From contig CDRNVI010000005.1 in the NCBI GenBank assembly GCA_977017575.1, positions 62,001 to 126,000 of the forward strand: 64,000 nt of DNA. Reading direction: 5' to 3'. The notes beneath the pieces were generated by a model that was given only the letters and a program-made list of their open reading frames with translations, did not search any database and had not been told where the DNA came from. The position numbers and the translations under genes are program-made. This document shows, one piece after another, positions 31,951 through 41,291 of the stretch (positions are counted from its first letter, which is position 1; the number at the start of each line of letters is the position of its first letter). The stretch is from Paramoeba atlantica. Lineage: Eukaryota > Discosea.

Positions 31951-33249
31951 GGCCGTTAAATGCATTCCTCATGTCGACAGATAGAATCGTGTGACCGTCT
32001 CGATATCGGTCGCGTAGCTTGTGGACGATTCTTTCACACCCCGCCTGCGAAAACACCCCCTGTTGCATTGGAGAGAAAAGGGGTTCCAGCGTTTTTTCAT
32101 ACCTCTGCAGCAATATCAGGCCGGCTAGCTTACCAAATATTAGCGATCCCAACTTCCCGAGCTAACTCACCCGGCGTCGCATAACAAGACGCTAAAGAAC
32201 TAGGGTGAGCACAACGAAGACAATATGGATGACACTACCCGGTGCCAGTAAAACGAGGCACTAAATAATTAGGGTGGATGTCATTCTGGCAACGTAGAAT
32301 GGGTGGCACCGCCCAGTACCGAATATAACAAGGTACTAAGAAACTAGGGTGGGTGCCATTCGGGCTAATCTTTGGAATGTGTTTGTGTGTTTTTTTTATC
32401 CACCCTCAAAAGATAGAGTGGTTTTTTTGGTCAAGGGGCGCCTTATTTGCATTGCCTAAGGTGCAGGGGTATAGCGCACCCCACCTCCCTAGCTGTAACC
32501 TAACTCCTCTCCAAGCGGAGGTCAGCCGTAGCTTGCTATGGCTGGCTCTCCGGATACGTCGCAAGACGTATTCGGACTGCCCGTTTGGGGAGTTGAGGGG
32601 CCATAACTCTTCGGAGTCGAAAGGCCCAATACATCATCATCATCAAAGCAACTAACGGATGAAGAGACCCTTGACAAGCTTGCCGCCTTACATCCGCAAA
32701 GACAATACGAAGTTTCTTTGCCGGAGGATGCGCCGATAATTAGCGGGATAATGACGGAGGAGCTACGGAAAGCTGGGAAGCGACTCGCAAAAGGCGTAAA
32801 CCCTGGCCCAACTGGAATGACAGACGGGATTGTGCAACTCATGCTCGATGATGAGATTTCATGCACTAATCTTGCCCATATGATATCGGATCTAATCAAC
32901 GGATTCGTGGATCACAGCGTTTTGTTTCGATTAAACCGAGCACGGCTCGTAGCCATTCCTAAATCCAACGGAGGAGTCAGACTAGTGGCAATGGGCGAGA
33001 TATTTATGAAGCTTGCCGGCGTTATATTGCTCCAGCGCTACGAACACACTTTGGGCCCTCTTTTTGCACCACTGCAACACGGCGTTTCGTCAAAGGCAGG
33101 ATGCGAAAAAAAATCGTTCATAGACTGCATGAGCGTTTTAAGTCTGGACACGTCATTCTTTCCATTGACGCCAAAAATGCCTTCAACTCCCCGAATAGGG
33201 CGGATATCGCCAAACACGTATTTGCTTTTGGTACACTACGCCCGTTTCT

Positions 33250-33703
33250 AATAGTTTACGAGATGAAATTTAGGCGAGGGCTATTTACGTTTAATAACCT
33301 GGCCCTTCGGGGCACATAAATATATGAACTTATGATATGGCCCTTCGGGGCACATGTATTATTAGTTTCTTCTTTCTCATATTCTTCAGTTTATGACTTT
33401 CAAACATCAACATATTTAGTAGACTTTATTTCCTTTTTGTAGCTGTAATACGAGTTTCGAGGCCCACCCACCAACCCCCAGCCTCGGCTGCGGGGTGTGG
33501 GGGGCTGAGCCCCTTCACTTCGTACTACTAGTATTTAATATTTACGTTATAGCGCGCAAGGCCTTTTTTCATTCATTTTGGAAATATTTAGGTGAACTTC
33601 TTAATTTTCGGAGATTATGTGCCTCGTAGGGCCATTCGAGAAAAAGGAGTCTTTTCAAATTCGTATTTGTTCTCGTCTAAATTTCCTCTCGTAAACTATC
33701 AAA
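33250..33703. mobile_element. Short TIR element E, best-preserved ends
   Basis: About 454 bp. Left end TAGTTTACGAGATGAAATTT and right end (inverted) TAGTTTACGAGAGGAAATTT give clear terminal inverted repeats. The interior has twin GGCCCTTCGGGGCAC strings and CCCACCCACCAACCCCCAG. It abuts the truncated end of B2. No ORF. Confidence 0.75.
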
Positions 33704-34865
33704 TACATTTTTTACTTCGTCATCTGACTATGACGGAACCAAAATTACTCTTTCAAGTTTACATTAATCGATCAATCAATCAATCAAAACTTTCAGCTGT
33801 GTAGGTCTACGAATTGATAGAACCTAGCCATGCGGCCTTTGGTAGGCTGTCGCGTAATTGCGTGACAATCGTGTACGCATTCAGCTTTTCAATCTCTAGT
33901 TGAAAAGCCTCTACTACTTCTTTCACATTCAGATTTGCTTTCTTCGCTAAAGCTGTTATTAATTTTCGTGTATGTTCATGAAGAAAACCACTCTCGGTCA
34001 TTGGAATGCATTTAAAATAATCATCTTCTATTCCGCCAGAGTAAACATACTTTTTCTTTTTCCTTTCAATAGCATTTTGCAGCAGTTGTGCTTCTGTCAT
34101 TTTTAGGTAACTTGGGCTTCCGGTGTGGACGACTGTAATGTCATACAGCACTTCACCTATGTGAGGCCACATGATTCCTAGATCGGGGCCTGATCTGATT
34201 CTGCGGGCACGGCAGGGATGTTTTTCTATCTCTCCCTCGGAAACGTGAGCTTTACATTTGGTACAGTAGAAGGAAGAATGTGAGCGCGGTTCTACTACAC
34301 AGGGGACACCAGCTTTCGAGCAGAGGGACGCAAGGAACCTGACGAGATATGAGTGTTTCTTGGTTGCGTTCATTCCGTTACATTTAGTACAGCCGACAAT
34401 GTGTTGGAATATGTGAGCAGAGCTAACCTCGGCGGCACATCCAGGGCAATCGATCTTGTCATTTAAGGTTGGAGGCTTGATCCCAAGTCTAGTCATAATT
34501 ACGTATCGAAAGAGGTACGGATTAATGTAACCAGAAGAAGACTGTAGATGACTAAAGGATGATGTTGTCCGTTTTAATATGGAGTCGAGTCGCGGATCTT
34601 TGCGAATCTCTTCTGACAGTTTCTTTTGCTCAAATTTTATGGACTTCAACGCTTGTTTTCGGGCCTTTTGCTGCTTGAGTAAAGGGAGTGCGACGTGCCG
34701 TTCCTGAGTGGAAGTCTTCGACTTGCGCGCGTCTACCGGAGCTTTTGTGGTTTGAATTTGCTCATCAATAGATTTGGAGGCAGTGTCGAAGAAGTAGCGA
34801 TGTTTCAAAACGGAGGGAGTTAAACCGAGTCCTCCTAGGTACTGTGGAAGGGAGGCGAGTTGCAT
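33704..34865 (-). pseudogene. LINE B8, divergent family B, 5'-truncated
   Basis: ORF 33807-34865 on the - strand is the C-terminal third of a family B LINE from a separate sub-lineage. It starts in the GGLGLTPS thumb region. It then has a Lys-rich segment, zinc motifs CPGC...H..GCTKC and CTKC...H, and the nuclease core RSGPDLGIMW...VLYDITVVHTGS. No stop interrupts this part. Downstream (33704-33806) is a short 3' UTR with (ATCA)n at 33765-33787, unlike the plain A-runs of other copies. Reverse transcriptase is absent. Confidence 0.78.
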
Positions 34866-35002
34866 GACTCATATTTCAGTTGCATGTGAACTCATATTTC
34901 AGGGCTGAGTAATGCGAACTATTTCGTGGCTGCGAACTATTTTCAGAGTCTTATTTCTTGATGAGTATATCTATTTTTATATCATTTTAACTTTACTTGA
35001 TG
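34866..35002. other. Unassigned AT-rich spacer
   Basis: 137 bp with a near-duplicated CTCATATTTCAG. No ORF or repeat family recognised. Confidence 0.4.
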
Positions 35003-35345
35003 CTTTTTTTTTTTTTTGCACCCAAAACTAGTAGAACTCTTAAAACAATCATATCCTTTAAGTCTATTAATTCCCGATGCTTTCTACAGCACTTCTCCCC
35101 TTGATTGCCCTTCTTAGGGCGTTAGTCCCTTAGCACTCCATGGTTTCGTTTTCACACTCCACGCGGTCGTCCAGATGTCGCTTGTAAAAACAGAGTTCAC
35201 GGCTCTCGTCGTTGGTGGGCACAATTCCGAACTCCTCCGTCTCTCCTTCACCGAGCTGAAAGGGAGTTAGGGCGCTCAAGATGAAGGTGTTGACGTTGGC
35301 TTCAAGTTGATGCTGCTGTGAGCCACGTTGATGCTGCTGTGAGCC
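35003..35345 (-). pseudogene. 5'-truncated retrocopy of a probable host mRNA
   Basis: On the - strand an open frame (35130-35345) encodes two in-frame repeats of RGSQQHQ, then LEANVNTFILSALTPFQLG, an acidic stretch and a Cys-containing C-terminus ending at TAA 35130-35132. About 110 bp of 3' UTR and an A-tail (T-run 35003-35018) follow. There is no RT or nuclease similarity and it matches no other family here. It looks like the last exon part of a polyadenylated host transcript copied by LINE machinery. I do not recognise the protein. Confidence 0.6.
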
Positions 35346-35352
35346 CTCGCCG

Positions 35353-36086
35353 TGGATTTCAACGGATCTTTCACGCTGAATACGGCCAACCCTCAGAGCT
35401 ACTGTATTACGGATCCGATGGAACGCTATTCGGAGTCATTCCCAGCACATGTGGTTTGCGGCAAGGTTCCCCGCTGGCATCTCTATACTACTGCGCCTTC
35501 CTGCAGCCACTATTGGAGACTCTGAAACAAGAGTTTCCCGACATCGAAATATATGCGTTTATTGATGACGTGAACATGGCTTCGAAAAACTCACAATCAT
35601 TGGCCAAAGCATTTGTAAGGCTCCAAGAAATGGTGAATGCTCACAACATTGAACTTGCTCCTGGAAAATGCGTGTGGTTCGGTGGGCAGGAAAAAATCCC
35701 GATTCCAGAACAGCTTGCAAATGAAGGGGTCAAGGCTGCGTACGATTCTATAAAGATCCTTGGGGCACACCTTGGAGAAGATGAATCTGTAAAGTCGGGC
35801 TTGTTTCAGCAGCTTGTCAGGAATACCGAAGCCTTTCGCCGATTAAAACTTATGGGCGCCAACAATGTCTCACTTTTGCTACTTTCCAAAAGCATGAATG
35901 TGAGGCATCAATACGCCATAAGAGTGCACGAGCCAACGTTAACCGACGCGGTCTCTCTCAGTTTCGACAACAACGTCGAAAAAGTGCTGCACCAGTGGTT
36001 GGGAGAAATGACCAAAGAGCAAATCGAATTGTCTCGGCTGCCGCTAAAGAAAGGAGGCCTCGGTCTGACATCATGTCATAGTATTA
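35353..36086 (+). pseudogene. LINE B6, RT fragment truncated at both ends
   Basis: Family B RT from GFQRIFHAEYGQPSELLYYG to LPLKKGGLGLTS, with GLRQGSPLASLYYC, YAFIDDVNMAS and the thumb. The FIDD motif is intact and no stops occur. It starts mid-domain directly after the host retrocopy and ends without its zinc/nuclease region, so the 3' end has been lost (unusual for simple LINE truncation). Confidence 0.78.
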
Positions 36087-36236
36087 CACATCCTGTCAAA
36101 ATTTTTTTTTTTACAGAATTATTTTTTTTTTAAACGTTGTCTTAATAATTGTATGATATAAACTGCGAATCCTCTTCAAACAATTCTTTTCGTAAACTAT
36201 GAGACTTCCTACCACGGATTCTCACTGCATATTCCA
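36087..36236 (-). repeat. LINE B4 3' UTR and A-tails
   Basis: Two T-runs (36100-36112, 36122-36133), one CGTTGTCTTAATAA unit, then AT-rich 3' UTR of B4 on the - strand. Confidence 0.5.
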
Positions 36237-37876
36237 TCAAAAAGCGCAAATATCGTCCCCATGGCTTTGGCTCAGGTACTTTCTGAGCTGGCCTAGGAGA
36301 ATGTTTCCATTCATCTCCTGCAAGAGAAGTATGAAATCGTTTTCCACCTTGCTGGGCTCAATAGAAATCTTTTCCGCCAGAAGCCGTAGCAGCTCCCGAG
36401 TTCGGGCGTGCAACGAGCCACTTGACAGCACCGGTAAACAGGCGAATTGCTCCTCGGCGAACATATTCGATGAGACGTATTTGGTGTTTTTCCGCGCGAT
36501 CGCATCTTTGATTGCCTTCGCCGGTGTTGTTCCCGCAAGAGATGGTGCCAGATCGTGTACGACGGTGAGATCATAGAAGATTTCACCTGTCGCCCAATAA
36601 ATAACCAAATCGGGCCCTGAACGGTGTAGCGTGCTGCCTTTGCATGTCGCAATGTGCTCTCGCCGACGTTCTTCTCGGATCACCTCGGAGCATGATGTGC
36701 ACACATATGTGGAGAATTGCCGTGGCTCTAACTCACAAGGAATACCCGCACGCAGACACATATTATGAATATAGCGTACTAGTGCGTTGTGCTTTACCGT
36801 TGTATTCATTCCCGCACATCGGACGCAACCCGGAATATGTGTAAGGGCAGTGGCACTGTTTAGAAGAACTCTGCATCCGGGGCAGGTGAGAGATTCGGGA
36901 AGACGTGGATGGCCCATTCCCAGGCGGGGCATTACTGCTAAGGTGAATTACCGCGACGGCACGAGTCGCTCGTTTGCTTGTATCCATGTATAACTACCCT
37001 TCTTCGTTGTAGCGTCCATGATTCTTGCAAATTTCTTGTTCTTCCGAAGGCGCTCCTTCACTTCTTTGTGCATCTTGACTTCGACTGCCGTCATCTCAGC
37101 GACAGGTGCAGTGTCCGACTCGCTAGGCGTGACTTGAGCTGAAAGGAATTTTGGCTGCTCAAAAGCCACACTGCGCGACGCCTGGTACGCGGCGGCTCGG
37201 AGTGCATCAGTAGAAGGCAGGCCCAGCCCACCCATACGAAGGGGAAGCCTTGCCCAGTCCAGTTGATCTTGCGTCATTGGTCCGAACCATGTCTTCAGAA
37301 CTTTATCAACTTCGCCGTCAAACTCCTTTGCCATCGCTTCAGAGGAGTTCGGTGTGTGTGTGCGAATATGAAAACGATGACGAATGTTAACACATTTAGA
37401 GAGCAGGATAGTAGATACGTTGCTCGCTCCCATCTGACTTAACCGACGGAAAATTGTTTTATGTTTCTGTAGCTTTTCTAGTAGTAGGGGATCTACCTTT
37501 TCGTCTTCTCCCACGTAAGCGCCGAGAACCTTGATTGCGTCCTTCTCTACGTTGACTTGCGCCATTCGCAGAACTTCCGGAATTTCCGTGCCCTTCGTTC
37601 CTCCGAACCACACACATTTATGATTTGCCATTTGCATGTTTCTTTCATTCAACAAATCCCACACTCTATAAAATGCCTTCGTTAGGAGTGCAGGATCATC
37701 CGAAGCAAAGGTTATGTCGTCTATGTATGCGAATATTTTGATCGAGGGAAATTCTAAGGCCAGCGTTGCGAGGATGGGTTGCATCATTGTACAGAAAAGA
37801 AGCGTAGAAAGGGGAGACCCCTGTCGAACTCCTGCTGTGCTGAAAACTTTGTCGTGTAACTTTCCGTCTGATCCAG
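36237..37876 (-). pseudogene. LINE B4, family B, 5'-truncated with one in-frame stop
   Basis: From GSDGKLHDKVFSTAGVRQGS through YIDDITFAS, GGTKGTEIP and the thumb (LPLRMGGLGLPS) to the C-terminal zinc motifs (CPGC...H..GCVRC; CTSC...H..TC) and nuclease core RSGPDLVIYW...FYDLTVVHDL. A TAA at 36948-36950 replaces the Leu in the conserved LVPSRLFTLAVMPR; the frame is otherwise open. The 5' end meets an element E copy at 37877. Confidence 0.82.
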
Positions 37877-38330
37877 AAATCCACACCGAGGGGCCGCACA
37901 GGACATAAAAGAAAATAACTATAAAGATGAAATAATAATTTATTTTCACATGAGTTCACCTATTCATATCATATACATGAAAAGCAAATTGAAACGTATG
38001 TAGCTTCTACATCATCTTGACAAAATAGGCCTTTCAAAACAAACAATATAAATTTATAATATATCACTATGTTAGCGGGTTGCACCCGCCAAACCCGGCG
38101 GCTATAGGATGGGGGTTTGGTGGGTGGGACAAAAAACGCGTAAAGGAAAAGGATTCTACAAGTAAGTAATCAGTAAATATGTAAATTTTCAGAATACATA
38201 TTGTAGCTTTTATACATGATTCAATTACAACCCCCTTTCGGGGAAAAGAACAATGAAAATTATAACCCCCTTCCGGGGCATTTGACCCGATATTAGCCCC
38301 TCGGTTAAATTTCCATGCGTAGACTTCTAG
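37877..38330. mobile_element. Short TIR element E, full copy
   Basis: 454 bp, near-identical to 23310-23763: AAATCCACACCGAGGGGC start, GCCCCTCGGTTAAATTTCC near the end, central GCGGGTTGCACCCGCC hairpin and GGTGGGTGGG. It is directly followed by a second, partial copy. Confidence 0.75.
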
Positions 38331-38558
38331 AAATCCACACCGAGGGGCCGCACAGGACATAAAAGAAAATAACTATAAAGATGAAATAATAATTTATTTT
38401 CACATGAGTTCACCTATTCATATCATATACATGAAAAGCAAATTGAAACGTATGTAGCTTCTACATCATCTTGACAAAATAGGCCTTTCAAAACAAACAA
38501 TATAAATTTATAATATATCACTATGATAGCGGGTTGCACCCGCCAAACCCGGCGGCTA
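38331..38558. mobile_element. Short TIR element E, partial copy
   Basis: First ~228 bp of E repeated in the same orientation, cut at the central hairpin (GGCGGCTAC). The tandem arrangement suggests recombination between E copies or insertion at an E end. Confidence 0.7.
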
Positions 38559-39865
38559 CCTGCCCACACACACGTCACAATATTTTCCCAAACACACAGT
38601 AATTTTTTTTTTTTCGAAAATAACTAGGGAAGGATAACACAATAATAGATGACCGGTCTATTATCGTGCCCTTTACATCACACACTTTTTAATCTGTTTA
38701 ATGTCAACTTCTTTACCCCGACTTATATGATCGGCCGGATTGTTCAACGTAGACACATATCTCGCCTCGACACAAATCCCACGTTTCTCAGTGTCTCGTA
38801 TTATTTCTTTCAATTCCTTTGACACTCCTTCTGACTTCGATAATCTCCTGTTCAACGCTGCCTTACAGGAGGTGTTATCCACGAAGATATCCAAGCACGT
38901 TCCTTTGGGGGAGTGCATAGCAAACTTTTTAATAGCTAAGCGGACCGCCATCGCTTCGGCCCGATTCACTTCATACTTAAAATGTTTCGGCCATGCCTCA
39001 CCAGTAATTAATACCTCCCCAGAATCAAGGTAAATGATGGCCCCCCATCCCTTCGCAGAAGCATCCGTGTATAACTTGTGGTGGTGAGGAACGGTGTCAG
39101 GATGAGGAGGCGGGGGTCGGGGAAGATTGCATATCAATTCATTTCGCCATTCGGTAAGTGTAGAACGAGTAACTACCGGAAGATCAACTGGCTTGTCGAT
39201 CAAATACGGACAGCGATTTAATAAGTTGATCCTACGCTGCGCGACTTTCATCGCGAAATAAAAGCGTGGCATATTGAGCCGCAAGACTGCAGATCCATAC
39301 AGAAGACGCCCCACCGCCGCCTCAAGATCACCAAAAGACAATTTATGAAATTTGTCTTTTTGCAGTTTACTGACCACTCTCGGTCCCAGGCAGACCGTAT
39401 GAGTGTCGTGGTCGAAAGCCACCCCATTGAAAACATACTTCAAAGCAGGGGGCTGTCCGGCGTCTTTAAAGAGGCCGTTTGCTTTGGAACACCGCTCGTC
39501 AATAAAGCGAGCGTATTCGACGGCATCGTTCGCTGTCCCCGAAAAACGAACTCCGTCGACGTAAACGTCAGTGGCACCTCTGTGAAACGAGAAACGCTCC
39601 TGACACACCGACCTCTCGCCGGCAATTGCGGCGGTAACAGTGTGCATGATTTCTGGTGCGCAGCGATGACCCATGGGAAGAACGTTCATCTCGAAAACTT
39701 CGCCCAATGTCGATCGAAATCTAAACCTCGGCCGTGCCTTCAAGGGAATACTAATTTGGTAAAAACCACAAGTGAAGTCGCGCTTCACTGCCATAGCATC
39801 ATGTGCTTTGTGTAGATATTTGGATGGGTGATACAGCGCAACTTCCGGTTCATAATTTAAAAGCG
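38559..39865 (-). mobile_element. VIPER/DIRS-like RT-RNase H fossil, partial
   Basis: Partial remnant of a retroelement outside the LINE families. The coding part (to 38673) has a reverse transcriptase stretch (KRDFTCGFYQI, LPMGHRCAPEIMHTVTAAI, DVYVDGVRFSG). An RNase H domain follows (LYTDASAKGWGAI, EVNRAEAMAVRLAI, IFVDNTSC, NPADHISRG). This order and the RNase H signature fit tyrosine-recombinase retrotransposons such as VIPER or DIRS, known from trypanosomes. It is a broken fossil: the upstream portion is replaced by an element E copy and no recombinase or gag-like part is present. Confidence 0.62.
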
Positions 39866-40317
39866 AAATCCACGCCGAGGGGGCTCCATGAAACATATAA
39901 GTAACAAACAAATATAAGCAAATACCTATGACTAATATAATCACACTTCCAAATCGTCCCAAAATGAAAGAACACATAATACGATATATAGATAGAATTC
40001 ACATGCACAAACATAGTTCAAAAGAAAGCCTGCATAAAACAAATAATCATGTGTCACGTTGTTAACGGGATTCCCCCCCACCGGAACCCTCGGCCAAATG
40101 GCTGGGGGCTTGGTGGGTGGGCACAAAAACTTAAAGCGAAGTAAAATAACAACCTAACAAGGATATATAAGATAATAGTAAATACCCATCCCATGTAAAA
40201 TTCTGAATACAAATCATAATTCGAAGAAACTATGTGCCCCGAAGGGCCAGCAGGCAAATACATAACAGCCCCTCGGCTAAATTTCAAAACGTGGACTATT
40301 AGAAATCCACGCCGAGC
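39866..40317. mobile_element. Short TIR element E, divergent copy
   Basis: About 437 bp (39866-40302): GAAATCCACGCCGAGGGGGC start, GCCCCTCGGCTAAATTTC near the end, central GGGGGCTTGGTGGGTGGGC. It is followed by a 15-bp restart of the same end (AAATCCACGCCGAGC) and then a T-run. It cuts the RT-RNase H fossil. Confidence 0.68.
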
Positions 40318-41003
40318 TTTTTTTTTTTTTTTTTTGCAAATAATTGGGGGGAATAGTATTGGGTCTAACTTTTTATGTATGGAGTCCAACTTTTCCACAA
40401 TTTCCACACTTACGGCCCTTCACTTTCCCTTACTCCCCATACTTTCCACACCTACTCCTCTTAGCCCTCTCGTACTTCTCTTCCCTCACTCCCTACCCCA
40501 CTCACCGATCCGCATGCACCCAGGCCCGTATGGTCCTGCACCTCCGCTCCCACCCCGTTAGCAGTAATAAATACTTTTGGTTGCCGTACGAGGGTGGGAG
40601 ACGTGGAGGCCACGAAACACAAAGACGTCGTCACGCCGAGGGAGAAGAGCGCGGAGAGAGACACGGGGCGACTGACGCAGGGGCGAGAGGAGGCGAAGCA
40701 CGGGCCCATCTGCCAGGAACTCTGCCCCCACCCCGTGAGCAAGTATTGTATACTTTTGGCTGCTGACACGGGGGTGGGGGACGCGAGAGAGAAACACAAC
40801 AGGGGGGCAAGCGCACTGCGGAGGGAGGGTGAGGTGGGGGGATGCGGCGCAGGGGGTGATGGGACGAGACGGGGAAGGGGGATGCCGACAAAAAGGAGTG
40901 TATTTGAGGGGGGTGCCCTCCCATGGTCTGGAAGATGGTGTATGGAAGAAAAGGGGAAATAATTCAACAAGGTACAGAAACTGTATCTTTATCGTTAAAG
41001 TTT
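40318..41003 (-). mobile_element. SL-headed retroposon D, copy D1
   Basis: On the - strand: SL (40965-41003), a ~565-nt pyrimidine-rich body, a 3' part ending CCCCCCAATTATTTGC, and an A-run (T-run 40318-40335). The body contains a diverged internal duplication (CAGCCAAAAGTATACAATAC and CAACCAAAAGTATTTATTAC, each followed by a G-rich run). Short proline/serine-rich ORFs exist in more than one frame, but none is clearly conserved. It looks like a mature trans-spliced, polyadenylated RNA copied into DNA. Confidence 0.7.
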
Positions 41004-41212
41004 TTTTTTTTTTTTTTTTTTTTTTTTGCAAATAATTGGGGGGAATAGTATTGGGTCTAACTTTTTATGTATGGAGTCCAACTTTTTTTTTTTTTTTTTT
41101 TACTGGACAATACCTTCGCAGGCGTTCTTTTGCAGAATTCCTCGTTGCTATATAAAAAATCCTTTTATGAATAAAATATCTTACTTTTATACACTATTTT
41201 TTTTTTTTTTTT
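41004..41212 (-). repeat. Two truncated 3'-end fragments in A-runs
   Basis: 41027-41084 repeats the last ~58 bp of D; 41101-41195 is another short AT-rich 3' end. Each is bounded by T-runs (41001-41026, 41085-41100, 41196-41212), i.e. A-tails on the - strand. Confidence 0.6.
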
Positions 41213-41291
41213 GCGCCAATTACTATCTCAAGTTCTGAAAAATCTATCCTGACTGCAGGCTTTAGAAGCTCTGCCCCTCTTTAGAAACTCT
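41213..41291 (-). repeat. LINE B5 3' UTR
   Basis: Short 3' UTR of B5 on the - strand, before the A-run at 41196-41212. It shares CCAATTACTATCTCAAG with other family B tails. Confidence 0.55.

Larger units (their letters stand above)
30535..31954. mobile_element. TIR element G2 with palindrome arrays, SL and LINE 5' fragment
   Basis: 1420-bp insertion in B7 flanked by 8-bp duplications GTTAAATG (30527-30534 and 31955-31962). Inverted repeats of about 35 bp: GGGGAGGGGGGGCACTCGAT against GGCCAGGGGGGGCATTCGAT, continuing into the palindrome GATGAATATTCATC. The interior at 30845-31735 is nearly the same as the G1 interior, although the termini differ. It carries a full SL and LINE ORF start. No transposase seen. 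Confidence 0.82.
27667..32139 (-). pseudogene. LINE B7, 5'-truncated, split by G1 and G2
   Basis: Family B LINE inserted - strand in F2 with 9-bp duplication TTAGCGATC (27239-27247 and 32140-32148). Coding pieces: 27667-28879 (C-terminal zinc motifs CPGC/CSGF and CLQC, nuclease core SGPDLVIYW...YYDLTVIHE), 29966-30526 (GVRQGSALASLY, AYIDDITLVSRD), and 31963-32139 (GKLAGLILLQRYEK, QQGVFSQAGCERIVHKLRD, VDMRNAFN). G1 interrupts at GINN/ISLLLLSKC and G2 at NAFN/TPSRTE. The 5' end is truncated just before the RT motif region. Outside the two insertions the pieces read as one protein. Confidence 0.83.
27205..32643 (+). mobile_element. Structured retroposon F2, split by LINE B7
   Basis: Own sequence is 27205-27238 plus 32149-32643 (about 530 bp). 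It is flanked by the 13-bp duplication CAAAGCAACTAAC (27192-27204 and 32644-32656). It starts like F1 (CATCCGGC-TTAT-GTCGGATG) and has the same three modules at 32163-32208, 32227-32284 and 32301-32360. The 3' part differs from F1: hairpins ATACGTC-GCAA-GACGTAT and ACTC-TTCG-GAGT, then a (CAT)n tail. LINE B7 entered at TTAGCGATC. Confidence 0.78.
25270..33249 (+). pseudogene. LINE B2, family B, N-terminus to RT, split by F2 and truncated
   Basis: Coding pieces at 25270-25604, 25800-27204 and 32657-33249. The N-terminal region (KITISKSNIRRQTFN; later GAMCTVAWTFNKQGALNIS and SGVLPPQEDVRIYKLAWHQAPPAID) matches the B3 N-terminus. Just before the insertion lies RAIKRATRLVLDGCTSKAAK. Protein is cut after FTPKQLT at 27204 by F2 and resumes at 32657 with DEETLDKLAALHPQ, KGVNPGPTGMTD and PKSNGGVRLVAMGEIFMKLAG. 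A frameshift sits in an A8 run at 33104-33111, before SIDAKNAFNSPNR. It ends at FGTLRPFL where element E begins. Confidence 0.8.

Noticed and set aside
40461-40970. Proline- and serine-rich ORFs in retroposon D (also 48157-48558 and 62129-62640) as protein genes.
   Set aside because: Several frames are open at once because of pyrimidine-rich, stop-poor composition, and the frames are not consistently kept between D1, D2 and D3.
40337-41100. T-runs as pol III terminators or promoters of host genes.
   Set aside because: They are better explained as A-tails of - strand retrocopies, since each is followed by a recognisable element 3' end.
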